64,000 bases of DNA from Entomomonas moraniae (lineage in GTDB: Bacteria; Pseudomonadota; Gammaproteobacteria; Pseudomonadales; Pseudomonadaceae): NCBI RefSeq assembly GCF_003991975.1, contig NZ_CP029822.1:1922001-1986000 (forward strand). Reading direction: 5' to 3'. Of the stretch, positions 8,813-20,731 are shown piece after piece. A program made the position numbers and the translations under genes. Within the stretch, counting starts at the first letter, position 1; every line of letters begins with the position of its first letter. Under the pieces are notes generated by a model that saw nothing but the letters and a program-made list of their open reading frames with translations, searched no databases and had not been told where the DNA came from.

Positions 8813-9217
8813 AGACTCTACTCTACTCCATCTTATTCGTTAATAAGTAATTAAATTACCTCATAACATAACTACGAAATAACCTTTAACTAATCAATAC
8901 TTTCTAATGATGTTTAATAAAAAAATCCTCATGGCACACGGATAACAATATTGTTATTATTATAACCAAAGTATGATTTTCTACGTTTAACCTAGTTTAT
9001 TAGATAACGCATTAATGATTTCGCTCATATTTTTCTTATCAAACGTAATTATATCGCCTAATATTGTGTAATATCTTAATTCTATTTAATTATTGGGTAG
9101 AGTCATAGCCTAATAAGACTAAAGTATAAACAAAACACTCACTCATAAACTCACTTTTTCAATATAGCCTTTTACTTTATTATAGACACCATATAAAACA
9201 ACCGAGAAACAAGAAAT
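8813..9217. other. 405-base AT-rich intergenic region with a 16-base palindrome
   Basis: Divergent promoter region between the DUF7660 gene and mtr. The only clear structure is a perfect 16-base palindrome, ATAACAATATTGTTAT, at 8942-8957. No leader peptide, RNA gene or recognisable TrpR or TyrR box was found. Confidence 0.4.
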
Positions 9218-10471
9218 ATGCCCGCACTAGAACCTGCGAAAAATAAACTAAACGCCCACTCACTGTTCGGCGGCTCAATGATCATTGCTGGTACCATTAT
9301 CGGTGCTGGAATGTTTTCACTACCCGTCGTTATGTCTGGTGCTTGGTTCTTTTGGTCTGTTACTGCATTAATCGTTACTTGGTTTTGCATGCTTCATTCG
9401 GGGCTTATGATTCTAGAAGCTAATTTAAATTACTCGCCAGGTGCAAGTTTTGACACCATAACCAAAGATTTACTTGGAAAAAGTTGGAATATTATCAATG
9501 GACTAAGCATTGCCTTTGTTCTTTATATTTTAACCTATGCTTACATTTCAGCCAGTGGCTCTATTATTGAGCATACTCTAAAAGAATTATCTATCACTTT
9601 TCCTGCGCGACTAGGTGGGTTCGTCTTCGCATTGATCGTAGCATTTATTGTTTGGTTAAGCACCAAAGCTGTGAGTCGGCTAGCCGCCATTTTTTTGGGA
9701 GCTAAAATATTAACTTTCTTACTAACATTTGGTGGGCTATTCTTACACATAAAACCACAAATACTGCTTAATACGACTGAAGCTAACCCTCATTATTTAC
9801 CCTATGTACTCATGACACTTCCCTTTTGTTTAGCGTCCTTTGGTTATCATGGGAATGTTCCTAGCTTAATGAAGTATTATGGTAAAAACCCTCCAAAAAT
9901 CAAAAAATGTCTTTTATATGGAACACTCATAGCCCTAGCCCTCTATATTATTTGGATGGCCGTCACTATGGGTAATATTCCGCGCCCAGACTTCATTGAA
10001 ATTGCAGAAAAAGGCGGGAATATTGATGTGCTTGTACAAACATTAAGCAGCCTACTCAATAGTCCTATCATCGACTTATTACTCATCATATTTTCTAACT
10101 TTGCCGTTGCGTGTTCTTTTTTAGGGGTCACCTTAGGTTTATTTGATTATCTTGCTGACTTATTTAAATTTGATGACTCAGGAAAGGGTCGCTTCAAATC
10201 AGCTACTGTTACCTTTCTCCCCCCTATTATTGCAGGGCTAATTTATCCTAACGGTTTTATTTATGCTATTGGTTTCGCAGGGTTGGCAGCAACTATCTGG
10301 GCTGTTATCGTCCCTGCTTTACTAGCCAGAGCTTCCCGACAACGTTTTGGCAGCCCTCTTTATCGTGTTTGGGGTGGGAGTACAATGATCATTCTAATTT
10401 TATTGTTTGGTGTACTCAATGCAGTAGTTCATATTTTTGCTAGTTTTAACTTATTGCCGATTTATCAATAA
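9218..10471 (+). CDS. mtr: Tryptophan-specific permease Mtr
   Basis: A 417-residue inner-membrane permease of the aromatic amino acid (HAAAP) family with 11 expected membrane helices. From memory of E. coli Mtr (414 residues) identity is high along the whole chain. Shared signatures include [39 protein letters not shown] and the C-terminal SFNLLP. It imports tryptophan with protons. TnaB and TyrP are paralogues, but the match to Mtr is closest. The gene is monocistronic, with a terminator 27 bases after the stop. The ribosome binding site is weak. Confidence 0.92.
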   Translation: MPALEPAKNKLNAHSLFGGSMIIAGTIIGAGMFSLPVVMSGAWFFWSVTALIVTWFCMLHSGLMILEANLNYSPGASFDTITKDLLGKSWNIINGLSIAFVLYILTYAYISASGSIIEHTLKELSITFPARLGGFVFALIVAFIVWLSTKAVSRLAAIFLGAKILTFLLTFGGLFLHIKPQILLNTTEANPHYLPYVLMTLPFCLASFGYHGNVPSLMKYYGKNPPKIKKCLLYGTLIALALYIIWMAVTMGNIPRPDFIEIAEKGGNIDVLVQTLSSLLNSPIIDLLLIIFSNFAVACSFLGVTLGLFDYLADLFKFDDSGKGRFKSATVTFLPPIIAGLIYPNGFIYAIGFAGLAATIWAVIVPALLARASRQRFGSPLYRVWGGSTMIILILLFGVLNAVVHIFASFNLLPIYQ

Positions 10472-10497
10472 ATATTTTCCTACTAAGGTTAAAATAA

Positions 10498-10528
10498 TTA
10501 AAGTGAGTAACCATCTTACTCACTTTAA
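10498..10528 (+). terminator. Rho-independent terminator after mtr
   Basis: The stem TTAAAGTGAGTAA / TTACTCACTTTAA surrounds the loop CCATC. The T tract after it is short, so efficiency is uncertain. Confidence 0.65.
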
Positions 10529-10687
10529 ACTATCACTCATCTTGATATGATTCATTATTTTTTATATATATTTTCAAAAAAACTCTAAAAATCTTGTTAG
10601 ACCTTTCGCATAGAAACTGTGGTTGTAACAAAAAGATGTACAGCACAACAAGAAATAAACTACTAAACGTAGGGGTATAAATCAGAA

Positions 10688-10737
10688 GTAAATTGATTTA
10701 CATAAATTACGTTTTCTCAACGCCCCTAATTGAGAAA
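10688..10737 (+). promoter_or_regulatory. Two inverted repeats upstream of allB
   Basis: A 14-base palindrome, GTAAATTGATTTAC, at 10688-10701, and a second inverted repeat, TTTCTCAA (10713-10720) with TTGAGAAA (10730-10737), ending 23 bases before the allB start. They are candidates for operators or a leader hairpin. No matching regulator lies beside the gene. Confidence 0.4.
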
Positions 10738-10760
10738 TATATAATAGAAGGAAATATATT

Positions 10761-12125
10761 ATGAGTTTTGATTTAATCATTAAAAACGGCTTAGTAATCT
10801 TGGACTCTGGCGAAGTTAATACCGACGTAGCTGTAAAAGATGGAAAAATTGCCGCGATTGGAAATGACTTACACTGTGCTGATGAAGTTGTTGATGCCAG
10901 TGGCTTAATTGTAAGCCCTGGGATGGTTGATGTTCACGTCCATATCACTGAACCTGGTGGTGTACGAGCAGACTGGGAAGGTTATGTAACAGGAACTAAA
11001 GCCTGTGCAAAAGGTGGTGTAACAACTATTGTTGAAATGCCTCTAAACCAACTTCCTGCAACAACAAACAAAGACAGTATCCGCGCTAAATTTGCTGCGG
11101 GTAATAAAAAACTACATGTGGACGTAGCTTCTTATGGTGGTCTTGTTCCTTATAACCTAAATGGTGGAATCCAAGAGTTAGACCAAGAAGGTGTAGCTGC
11201 TTACAAATGCTTCATGGCCACTTGTGGTGATCCAACCATAAAAGGTGACTTTGCTAATGTAACAGACTATGAACTCTATGAAGGAATGAAGCAAATTGCC
11301 AAAACGGGTAAATTACTTTGTATCCATGCTGAAAATGCGACCATTACAGATGGCTTAGGTAAAGCAGCAAAAGCACGCGGTGAATATACCTTGGCACAAT
11401 ATGTGGCATCACGCCCAGTATTTACAGAAGTTGAAGCTATTCGTCGTGCAATATTCTTTGCGAAACTAACAGGCTGTCGTATTCATATTTGTCACGTTGC
11501 TTGCCCTGAAGGCGTAGAAGAAGTAATCAAAGCACGTGCAGAAGGTGTTGACGTAACTTGTGAAACTTGTGTTCATTATTTATATTTCACAACAGATGAA
11601 CTTGATGCAATTGGTATGACATCAAAATGTTCACCACCTATCCGTGATCTAAAAGCACAAGAAGGACTATGGAGATATGTCTTCTCTGGCGCTGCAATTA
11701 CAGCAGTTTCAGACCACTCTCCTTGCACACCAGAACTTAAAGATAAAACTAATGCATTTGATGCTTGGGGTGGTATCGCAGGCGTTCAAAATAATGTTGA
11801 TATCCTTTTCGACGAAGGTGTTCAGAAACGTGGATTATCACTTAAGAAATTTGCTGATCTTATTGCAAAAAACCCCGCTGAACGCTTTAACTTAGCCTCA
11901 AAGGGCGAAATTGCTGTGGGTAAAGATGCAGATATTATTCTAATTGCTCCAGAAACACCTTATGTTATCGAAGCAGAAAACTTAGAATACCGTAACAAAA
12001 TTAGTCCATATGTTGGTAGAACTGTTAATGCACAAATTACAAAAACATTCTTACGCGGTAATATGGTTTATTCTCAAGATACAGGCGTTATCAATACTGC
12101 GAAAGGCTTATTTATTCGTAGATAA
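10761..12125 (+). CDS. allB: Allantoinase
   Basis: A 454-residue cytoplasmic amidohydrolase that opens the hydantoin ring of allantoin to allantoate. The binuclear metal site is visible: His59 and His61 in VDVHVH, the carboxylated Lys149 in AYKCFMAT, histidines in CIHAEN and ICHVACP, and the catalytic Asp in VSDHSP. Similarity to E. coli AllB (453 residues) extends over the whole length, including MSFDLIIKNG, EMPLNQLPATT and YRNKISPYVGRT, so dihydropyrimidinase is less likely. An AGAAGG site precedes the ATG. The gene stands alone with its own terminator. No allantoate amidohydrolase, ureidoglycolate or uricase gene is in the window. Confidence 0.92.
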   Translation: MSFDLIIKNGLVILDSGEVNTDVAVKDGKIAAIGNDLHCADEVVDASGLIVSPGMVDVHVHITEPGGVRADWEGYVTGTKACAKGGVTTIVEMPLNQLPATTNKDSIRAKFAAGNKKLHVDVASYGGLVPYNLNGGIQELDQEGVAAYKCFMATCGDPTIKGDFANVTDYELYEGMKQIAKTGKLLCIHAENATITDGLGKAAKARGEYTLAQYVASRPVFTEVEAIRRAIFFAKLTGCRIHICHVACPEGVEEVIKARAEGVDVTCETCVHYLYFTTDELDAIGMTSKCSPPIRDLKAQEGLWRYVFSGAAITAVSDHSPCTPELKDKTNAFDAWGGIAGVQNNVDILFDEGVQKRGLSLKKFADLIAKNPAERFNLASKGEIAVGKDADIILIAPETPYVIEAENLEYRNKISPYVGRTVNAQITKTFLRGNMVYSQDTGVINTAKGLFIRR

Positions 12126-12161
12126 TTTATACCTTAATAAAAAAGCTTAGTTATTAGCTTG

Positions 12162-12195
12162 AAGTTGCAGATAAAGTTTTTATCTGCAACTTTTC
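12162..12195 (+). terminator. Rho-independent terminator after allB
   Basis: A perfect 14-base stem (AAGTTGCAGATAAA / TTTATCTGCAACTT) with a three-base loop and a short T tail. Confidence 0.85.
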
Positions 12196-12221
12196 TTAAT
12201 AGCTATCGATAAAAACACTAA

Positions 12222-12431
12222 CTAATTATCATTTTTCTTTAAAATGACATAAATCTCATCTTTTAGTTTTAACTTTTCCTTTTTCAAAGTATCTATATCA
12301 TTACTTGAAGCATAGTTAGCTTCTAAATTCTTAATTTTTTGGTCTAAATCATTATGTTTTTCAAATAGTTTTGCAAAACGTGCATCTTCAGTTTTCAACT
12401 GAGAAATTAAGTCGCGATACTCTGGAAACAT
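12222..12431 (-). CDS. YdcH/DUF465 family small coiled-coil protein
   Basis: A 69-residue protein starting MFPEYRDLISQLK, followed by FAKLFEKHNDLDQKI and a KKEKLKLKDEIY helix. This is the DUF465/YdcH pattern of two antiparallel helices. Its role is unknown. I placed the start at 12431 because the family begins with MFPEYR and a GAGGG ribosome binding site lies eight to ten bases upstream; an ATG five codons earlier overlaps that site. It is 149 bases downstream of the HerA-like gene on the same strand. Confidence 0.85.
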   Translation of the reverse strand: MFPEYRDLISQLKTEDARFAKLFEKHNDLDQKIKNLEANYASSNDIDTLKKEKLKLKDEIYVILKKNDN

Positions 12432-12580
12432 TGTGACTGCCCTCATAAGTATTGATTAGTTAATATAAAATCACCTTTTCAAAACATATCATCAATTGTT
12501 ATAAACAATATGCTTAACTTAAATATATAAGATGCTCCACCAAATGAATACCTAAAAATATAAAGAACTGTAACGAGTTG

Positions 12581-14083
12581 TTATTTACGACGCTTACCAC
12601 CTAATAGAGCGTTTAGTATTTGATTAATAAGTTTTGTTGTCATACGTTTAGATGTTTTTTGAACAATACCATCATACTGCCCACCACGAGGACCTGTTCG
12701 CCCAAATAAAAACTCTTTTATCACTTGTAGCAAACCACCGTCTTCATTGGTAGTTCCTGGTTTCGTAGTTGTATTGACGCTACTAGGTGATGAGTTAGGT
12801 ATTTCTTTATTTTCTGATAACTTTTCAAATGCTGAAATACGATCAACTCTCTCTTCATACTTACCATACAAAAAAGAATGATTAATCAGCGTATTACGCT
12901 CCTCTTTTGTCAAAGCACCCATCCGAGAACAAGGCGCGATAATCATCGCTCGCTGAACAATTGCTGGAGTCCCTTTTTCTTCTAAAAAGGATATTAATGC
13001 TTCACCCACTCCCAACGCAGTAATAGCCTCTTCTGCATCAAAATCAGGATTTGCACGCATGGTTTGTGCCGCAGCTTTAACCGCTTTTTGATCTCGAGGC
13101 GAGAAAGCTCGCAGAGCATGCTGAACACGATTCCCCAACTGTCCTAAAACACGATCAGGAACATCTAAAGGATTTTGCGTCACAAAGTAAACACCTACCC
13201 CCTTAGAACGGATAAGCCTGACGATTTGCTCAATTTTTTCCAACAACGCGTTATTCGCATTCGTAAATAATAGATGTGCTTCATCAAAGAAAAAAACTAA
13301 TTTTGGCTTTTCTAAATCACCAACCTCCGGTAATGTGTCATATAAGCTTGACAGTAACCAGAGTAAGAAAGTGGAGTAAAGCGTTGGAGAATTATAAAGT
13401 TTATCTGCTGCTAAAATATTAACAATACCACGCCCCTCTTCATTGATTCTCATTAAATCATTGATGGCTAGCATAGGTTCACCAAAGAACTGATCGCCTC
13501 CCTGCTCCTCTAATGTTAATAATCCACGCTGAATGGCACCAATAGATGCCATGCTCACATTGCCATAATTAATCTTGATATCATTAGCATTTTCGCCAAC
13601 ATAACGCACAACTGCTTTTAAATCTTTTAAATCTAATAACAAAAGTTTTTTATCAGAAGCCACTTTAAAGACAATCTGTAACACGCCTGTTTGCACATCA
13701 TTCAAACCTAACAAACGGCTAATCAGTAAAGCACCTAAACTTGTAACTGTAGCACGCACAGGGTGGCCTTGCTCACCGTAAACATCCCAGAAAGTAACAG
13801 GTACAGCATTGGCTTGCCAGTCATCTACTTTTAAACTAGTCAAGCGACTTTGTAGCTTTTCAGACAACACTCCTGATGCACCAATCCCTGATAAATCCCC
13901 TTTTACATCAGCCATAAATACAGGAACCCCGATGGACGAAAACGATTCTGCCATCTTTTGCAATGTTACCGTCTTCCCTGTTCCCGTTGCACCTGTTATT
14001 AGACCATGACGGTTTGCCATATTAGGTAAAATAGCTAAAGGATCTAAGTTTGCCGTTTTTGCAATAACAATTGGTTTAATCAT
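12581..14083 (-). CDS. yjgR: HerA-like ATPase, DUF853/YjgR family
   Basis: A 500-residue P-loop ATPase, the same length as E. coli YjgR. The Walker A is [10 protein letters not shown] near residue 32. The Walker B is [12 protein letters not shown] near residue 270, with a nearby [13 protein letters not shown] sensor and an arginine-rich C-terminal [15 protein letters not shown]-type tail. The family is related to the HerA/FtsK helicase-translocases, but its job is not established. The region at about 430-465 is Ser/Asn/Thr-rich and probably a flexible linker. It is monocistronic and divergent from the malic enzyme gene. Confidence 0.88.
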   Translation of the reverse strand: MIKPIVIAKTANLDPLAILPNMANRHGLITGATGTGKTVTLQKMAESFSSIGVPVFMADVKGDLSGIGASGVLSEKLQSRLTSLKVDDWQANAVPVTFWDVYGEQGHPVRATVTSLGALLISRLLGLNDVQTGVLQIVFKVASDKKLLLLDLKDLKAVVRYVGENANDIKINYGNVSMASIGAIQRGLLTLEEQGGDQFFGEPMLAINDLMRINEEGRGIVNILAADKLYNSPTLYSTFLLWLLSSLYDTLPEVGDLEKPKLVFFFDEAHLLFTNANNALLEKIEQIVRLIRSKGVGVYFVTQNPLDVPDRVLGQLGNRVQHALRAFSPRDQKAVKAAAQTMRANPDFDAEEAITALGVGEALISFLEEKGTPAIVQRAMIIAPCSRMGALTKEERNTLINHSFLYGKYEERVDRISAFEKLSENKEIPNSSPSSVNTTTKPGTTNEDGGLLQVIKEFLFGRTGPRGGQYDGIVQKTSKRMTTKLINQILNALLGGKRRK

Positions 14084-14297
14084 AAAAATACCTTTCTAAA
14101 TAATCCGCTTATTTTACTGTAAACTCATTGTTTTTCCAAAGTTGCCCAGAATATATTTGATAACTTAAATATCGATTGCTCTACAATAGTTAAAATTGAT
14201 AACTCTTTTTATAGCAATCTGGTTGTTGAAGTTTTAATTATCAAGTATTCTTCGCAACTCAACTTTCTAAAAAACTGATTACGATAGAACAACGCTT

Positions 14298-15566
14298 ATG
14301 ACAGACTTAAAAAAACTAGCACTCGAATATCATAGCCAACCAAGACCTGGCAAAATATCCATCAATGTTACCAAACCAACTGCAACAGCCAAAGATTTAG
14401 CTTTAGCTTATAGCCCAGGCGTAGCAGAACCTGTTCGTGAAATCGCTAAAGATCCTGAGCTTGCTTATAGCTATACTACCAAGGGGAACTTAGTCGCTGT
14501 TATTTCAAATGGTACCGCTATTTTAGGGCTTGGAGATTTAGGTGCGTTAGCCTCTAAACCTGTTATGGAAGGAAAAGGCGTATTATTTAAACGCTTTGCG
14601 GGTGTTGATGTTTTTGATATTGAAGTAAATACTAAAGACCCAAAAGCATTTATCGAAACAGTTAAAAACATTGCTTGTACCTTTGGTGGAATCAACCTTG
14701 AAGATATTAAAGCACCTGAATGCTTTGAAATTGAAGAAAAACTAATAGAGTTGTGTGATATTCCCGTTTTCCATGATGACCAACACGGCACCGCTATTGT
14801 TACTGCAGCTGGCATGCTCAATGCGTTAGAAATTGCCGGAAAAACAATCGAACAAGCTAAAATCGTTTGTTTAGGCGCTGGAGCAGCCGCTACTTCTTGC
14901 ATGAAATTATTAGTTAGCATTGGTGCAAAAAAAGAAAATATATATATGGTTGACCGTCAAGGCGTTATCCACTCAGGCCGTAATGACTTAAACCCTTTCA
15001 AAGCACTTTTTGCTAACGATACAGACAAGCGTACCTTAGCTGATGCACTAAAAGATGCAGATGTTTTCGTCGGTTTATCTGGCCCTAACTTATTATCTGC
15101 TGACGGTCTAAAATCAATGGCTAGCAACCCTATTGTGTTTGCTTGCTCAAATCCTGACCCAGAAATCAGCCCTGAATTAGCACACGCTACACGCTCTGAT
15201 GTTATCATGGCAACAGGGCGCTCTGACTACCCAAACCAAGTTAATAATGTGTTAGGCTTCCCCTTCATTTTCCGTGGCGCGCTCGATGTAAGAGCCACAG
15301 CAATCAACGAAGAAATGAAAATTGCAGCTGCCTATGCTTTACGTGATCTAGCTAAACAACCTGTACCTAAAGAAGTTTGCGAAGCGTATGGTGTTGATAG
15401 CCTAAGCTTTGGCCGTGAATACATTATTCCAAAACCAACAGATGCTAGGCTAATCACTATTGTATCTGATGCTGTAGCAAAGGCTGCTATCGACTCAGGT
15501 GTTGCCACATTACCCTATCCAAAAAACTATCCTCTACAATCTGTAGATGATGTGTTTAATAAGTAA
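14298..15566 (+). CDS. maeB: Malic enzyme (NADP type, single domain)
   Basis: A 422-residue oxaloacetate-decarboxylating malate dehydrogenase, converting malate to pyruvate, CO2 and NAD(P)H. It shows the N-terminal YHSQPRPGKI, the catalytic Tyr in LAYSPGVAEP, the catalytic Lys region GVLFKRFAGVDVFD, the metal-binding DDQHGTAIV and the dinucleotide-binding GAGAAATSC. It lacks the phosphotransacetylase-like C-terminal domain of E. coli MaeB (759 residues) and so resembles the shorter Pseudomonas enzyme. Cofactor preference is inferred from that class. It is monocistronic, with a strong terminator after the stop. Confidence 0.9.
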   Translation: MTDLKKLALEYHSQPRPGKISINVTKPTATAKDLALAYSPGVAEPVREIAKDPELAYSYTTKGNLVAVISNGTAILGLGDLGALASKPVMEGKGVLFKRFAGVDVFDIEVNTKDPKAFIETVKNIACTFGGINLEDIKAPECFEIEEKLIELCDIPVFHDDQHGTAIVTAAGMLNALEIAGKTIEQAKIVCLGAGAAATSCMKLLVSIGAKKENIYMVDRQGVIHSGRNDLNPFKALFANDTDKRTLADALKDADVFVGLSGPNLLSADGLKSMASNPIVFACSNPDPEISPELAHATRSDVIMATGRSDYPNQVNNVLGFPFIFRGALDVRATAINEEMKIAAAYALRDLAKQPVPKEVCEAYGVDSLSFGREYIIPKPTDARLITIVSDAVAKAAIDSGVATLPYPKNYPLQSVDDVFNK

Positions 15567-15580
15567 ATATAGCCATATGA

Positions 15581-15608
15581 AAAAGGAGATCGTAATGATC
15601 TCCTTTTT
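15581..15608. terminator. Bidirectional terminator after maeB and the LRR gene
   Basis: The stem AAAAGGAGATC / GATCTCCTTTT has a five-base loop and a T7 tract on the plus strand and a T5 tract on the minus strand. The convergent LRR gene stops right at its edge. Confidence 0.88.
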
Positions 15609-16412
15609 TTATTCCATTAATAATTTAGGTAAATTATTCAGCGCAGACATACCATTCACCACACAATAGGGTAACTCCTCACGCAGCGAGGCTATCTGAG
15701 CTTGCTTACCTGCAATAGTAAGATACCTTAAGTGCTTTAGCTTAAGTAGCTGTTTAACTGTTTTGGGATTATCCAATACATGGGTATCCAATAGCTGTAA
15801 AATAACCACCTGACTACTCGCCATTAAAAAACTCAAGTCTGTTATTTGTTCATTACCTGATAAGTCGAGCCATAATAATTTTTTTAACTTTTTAATAAAA
15901 CTGAAATTACTCAACATTGGACAATGATTAATGGTTAAATACAAAAGCGAGGTTGTTTCCTCGATACTTTGAACTGTCTTTAACTGTGGTAAATAACTTA
16001 GCTCCAATGCCTCCAATTTTTCAGTTAATGGAAGCTTTATGATATTTAGCTGTCTTGATGCACTAATCAGTAATTTTGTTAACTGCGCCAATGCTATTAA
16101 ATCTAGGCAATGACTTTGGTCCTCATACAACGTAAGGGCTGTATAATCATCCTGTACATTATCACTCTCAAGTGCTTGCTCAAAATGGTCATCAAATAAA
16201 TTATAGGCAGGACCATCCTTAATATAACGCTGTCTAAATAAGACAATAAACGCTAACCATTGTTTTCTTGAAAGATTTTCAAATAATAACGGTCGCATCG
16301 AGGTTAATGTTTGAATGTGAGGTATTTCTTGTAACCACACACCTAAATCAGCAGGTCCAAAACCTGCTGGGGCTTCTTGTAATTTTTCTTTTAAAAAAGT
16401 TAAATCCATCAT
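15609..16412 (-). CDS. Leucine-rich-repeat protein of unknown function
   Basis: A 267-residue soluble protein without a signal peptide. Residues 100-250 are a run of irregular leucine-rich repeats (for example LEALELSYLPQLKTV, LLYLTINHCPMLSNF, LLWLDLSGNEQITDL and LRYLTIAGKQAQIAS), preceded by a helical N-terminal part. No catalytic motif is visible. It starts 12 bases after the queH stop, so it is probably co-transcribed with queH, although a functional link to queuosine is unknown. There are two adjacent Met codons and no strong ribosome binding site, which hints at translational coupling. Confidence 0.7.
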   Translation of the reverse strand: MMDLTFLKEKLQEAPAGFGPADLGVWLQEIPHIQTLTSMRPLLFENLSRKQWLAFIVLFRQRYIKDGPAYNLFDDHFEQALESDNVQDDYTALTLYEDQSHCLDLIALAQLTKLLISASRQLNIIKLPLTEKLEALELSYLPQLKTVQSIEETTSLLYLTINHCPMLSNFSFIKKLKKLLWLDLSGNEQITDLSFLMASSQVVILQLLDTHVLDNPKTVKQLLKLKHLRYLTIAGKQAQIASLREELPYCVVNGMSALNNLPKLLME

Positions 16413-16424
16413 CAGACGTGTCGG

Positions 16425-17090
16425 CTACAACTGTTCATCATCATAGCCATAAAATTTAACACCAATACGGATCACATCACGCTCTTTAGAACGACGCCAG
16501 CGATTCGTATCACGTAATGAATAAATACACCCACAATATTCTTGCTGATAAAACTTCTCACGCTTACTGATTTCTATCATCCGTTGTGAACCACCCTTTT
16601 TACGCCAATTATAATCCCAATAGACTATTTCAGGGTATTTAGCTGCGGCACGCATACCACAACCGTTAATTTGATTCATATCTTTCCAGCGAGAAATACC
16701 TAATGAGCTACTAATTACTTTGAAACCATGTTCATGCGCATACAAAGCCATACGCTCAAAACGCATATCAAAACACATGGTACAGCGAATACCTCGTTCG
16801 GGTTCATCTTCCATCCCTTTTGCACGTTCAAACCAGTTGTCTGTATCATAGTCAGCATCGACAAAAGGAATATTATGCTTTTCGGCAAAACGAATATTTT
16901 CATCTTTACGAATCAAATACTCTTTTTCGGGATGAATATTAGGATTATAAAAAAACACCGTGTAATCAATGCCCGAAGCATGTAATGCCTCCATTACTTC
17001 CCCAGAACAAGGAGCGCAACAGGAATGTAACAATAATTTATCTTGCCCATTAGGTAACACTAACTTTTCACGGATAACAGCTGTACTCAT
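16425..17090 (-). CDS. queH: Epoxyqueuosine reductase QueH
   Basis: A 221-residue member of the DUF208 family. QueH performs the last step of tRNA queuosine synthesis, reducing epoxyqueuosine, as a non-homologous replacement for QueG. The Fe-S and metal cysteines are present: SCCAPCSGE near residue 25, RCTMCF near 100 and EYCGC near 185. Other hallmarks are [12 protein letters not shown] and [12 protein letters not shown]. It is cytoplasmic. The LRR gene follows 12 bases downstream. No other queuosine genes are nearby. Confidence 0.92.
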   Translation of the reverse strand: MSTAVIREKLVLPNGQDKLLLHSCCAPCSGEVMEALHASGIDYTVFFYNPNIHPEKEYLIRKDENIRFAEKHNIPFVDADYDTDNWFERAKGMEDEPERGIRCTMCFDMRFERMALYAHEHGFKVISSSLGISRWKDMNQINGCGMRAAAKYPEIVYWDYNWRKKGGSQRMIEISKREKFYQQEYCGCIYSLRDTNRWRRSKERDVIRIGVKFYGYDDEQL

Positions 17091-17153
17091 TATTAAATAC
17101 CGATACGACTAAAATTAAAGTCAAAAATTATAGCATTTTCTAGCATTACAACA

Positions 17154-17609
17154 CTAATCTTCTATTAGCTCTAATGTACCATGCATAAGCCCTACATGCT
17201 CAGGATAGCTACAAAAGAAACTATAAGCTTGCCCTAATTGCAACTTGCTCACCTCAAATGTCACCATACTCACTTGGCCACCACCTAATAATTTAGTATG
17301 GGCAATAATGCGCGGATCATCACTGAGGTAATCATTACTTTTCTCAGTAATCAACGCTCTCAATAATGGCTCACTATCTTCAGTTTTAGCTAATACCCAA
17401 TTATGCCCCATCACGTCTTTGCTAAGCTGCCCATCATGAATCAATGTCACTGTAAAGTTTTTACAAGCATTACTCACCTTAATATCAGATACATCCCAAT
17501 ATATCTGATCATCACTGTGTATAGTTAATTGACACTTAGGAGAGGCTGCACTAACCCCCGTAGCCCCTAATAGCACTCCAACAAAAAGGTATCTAAATAA
17601 ACCTTTCAT
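17154..17609 (-). CDS. azu: Azurin (periplasmic blue copper protein)
   Basis: A 151-residue precursor. A signal peptide (MKGLFRYLFVG..., cleavage near VSA at about residue 21) leads to a cupredoxin domain. The type 1 copper ligands are His69 (in MGHNW), Cys133, His138 and Met142 (FFCSYPEHVGLMHG), with Gly68 as the axial carbonyl. Cys26 and Cys49 keep the 23-residue spacing of the azurin disulfide. It carries electrons between periplasmic redox partners. I use the ATG at 17609; a TTG four codons earlier overlaps the pepA end. The gene begins two bases after the pepA stop codon, so the two are probably co-transcribed. Confidence 0.9.
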   Translation of the reverse strand: MKGLFRYLFVGVLLGATGVSAASPKCQLTIHSDDQIYWDVSDIKVSNACKNFTVTLIHDGQLSKDVMGHNWVLAKTEDSEPLLRALITEKSNDYLSDDPRIIAHTKLLGGGQVSMVTFEVSKLQLGQAYSFFCSYPEHVGLMHGTLELIED

Positions 17610-17610
17610 A

Positions 17611-19395
<1,785 letters not shown>

Positions 19396-19750
19396 AAGAG
19401 TCGGTCGATAAGCCGGGTTCTGTCGCGAACAGTCATTCATCTACGATGGCCATCACTGGACATCTTTAGCAACCTACCCGAATCCTGTACGGGCCGCACG
19501 TAGGATTCCTATTTGGTCTTGCTCCAAGTGGGGTTTACCTAGCCACAAACTGTTGCCAGTTGCGCGGTGCGCTCTTACCGCACCTTTTCACCCTTACCGT
19601 TAGCCAAAGCTACTTAGGCGGTTGTTTTCTGTGGCACTTTCCGTAGGCTTTCACCTCCCAGGCGTTACCTGGCACTTTGCCCTGTGGAGCCCGGACTTTC
19701 CTCCCCCCTTTATACAAGTATAAAAGGCAGCGACTGTTTAACCGACTCTT
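19396..19750 (-). ncRNA. rnpB: RNase P RNA (class A)
   Basis: The catalytic RNA of RNase P, which matures tRNA 5' ends. On the minus strand the 5' part holds the conserved block GAGGAAAGTCCGGGCTCC (19691-19708 region) and the 3' part holds the universal GAACCCGGCTTATCG motif. The ends are set by helix P1: AAGAGTCGGT at 19741-19750 pairs with ACCGACTCTT at 19396-19405, giving about 355 nt, normal for a type A RNA. It lies between rsmI and pepA on the same strand. Confidence 0.95.
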
Positions 19751-19841
19751 GCGGTGGCAAGGATACCCGTTTAAATAAAGAGAAACAAGTTATTTAAAAA
19801 ACTTCTTATGCCTCTAGCCACAATATGATACTGACAGCACA

Positions 19842-20699
19842 TTATTTATTTTTATCTATACACTCAATCGCATATTGGTATAGCTTATTTTTGCGCTCAC
19901 CTGTTATTTCTGCGGCTAACGCTGCTGCTTGTTTGACAGGAAGTTCATTTAATAAAACTTTTAATACTCTTAACGATTCTTGATTAAAACTCTCTTCTTC
20001 AGGAGCTTTCCAAGGAGAGATCAATAACACGCACTCTCCCCGCTGCTGATTAGCATCTGAAGCAACCCAATTAACTAATTCCGCTAGTGAACATTGTTTT
20101 ATAGTTTCAAACGTTTTTGTTAACTCTCTTGCTAAAACAGCCACTCGGTCAGAACCAAAAATAGCTGATAAGTCTTGTAGACTCTCTAAAAGTCGATGAG
20201 GGGCTTCATAAAAAATAAGTGTTCGCTGTTCTTGCTTTAAACTTTCAAGTGTATTTTTCCTAGCTACCGATTTAGCAGGTAAGAACCCCTCAAAACTGAA
20301 ACGATCTGATGGTAATCCTGCAGCTGATAATGCAGTAATTACAGCACAAGCACCGGGAACAGGCACAACTTTTATATGTTTCAATTGGGCTTCTTTTACT
20401 AAATGAAAACCGGGGTCTGAAATGAGTGGAGTTCCCGCATCCGACACTAATGCAATATTTTTACCCGATAATAAGAGGTTGATCAAATAGCCCTGCTGCT
20501 CTCTCTCATTATGATCATGGCAAGGTTTTAATGGCGTACTAATTGCAAAATGCTGCAATAGCTTTGAAGTGTGTCGAGTGTCTTCTGCTGCGATAAGATC
20601 AACCTCACGTAACACGTTGAGTGCACGATGCGTTATATCTTCCAAATTACCAATAGGTGTTGCAACAACATACAAGCACCCTATTTGATTACATTCCAA
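19842..20699 (-). CDS. rsmI: 16S rRNA (cytidine-2'-O)-methyltransferase RsmI
   Basis: A 285-residue SAM-dependent tetrapyrrole-methylase-fold enzyme that 2'-O-methylates C1402 of 16S rRNA. Diagnostic segments are [47 protein letters not shown] and [21 protein letters not shown] (split across residues 115-135). The frame has no ATG before the conserved core, so a TTG at 20699, with AAGG about eight bases upstream, is the likely start. It follows the M23 peptidase gene by about 30 bases on the same strand and probably shares its transcript. Confidence 0.93.
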   Translation of the reverse strand: MECNQIGCLYVVATPIGNLEDITHRALNVLREVDLIAAEDTRHTSKLLQHFAISTPLKPCHDHNEREQQGYLINLLLSGKNIALVSDAGTPLISDPGFHLVKEAQLKHIKVVPVPGACAVITALSAAGLPSDRFSFEGFLPAKSVARKNTLESLKQEQRTLIFYEAPHRLLESLQDLSAIFGSDRVAVLARELTKTFETIKQCSLAELVNWVASDANQQRGECVLLISPWKAPEEESFNQESLRVLKVLLNELPVKQAAALAAEITGERKNKLYQYAIECIDKNK

Positions 20700-20731
20700 T
20701 GAAGTACCTTTGTTAGATTAAAATGGGCATT

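Noticed and set aside
14471-14920. 149-residue minus-strand open frame inside maeB
   Set aside because: Antisense shadow of a highly conserved gene with all malic enzyme motifs on the plus strand.
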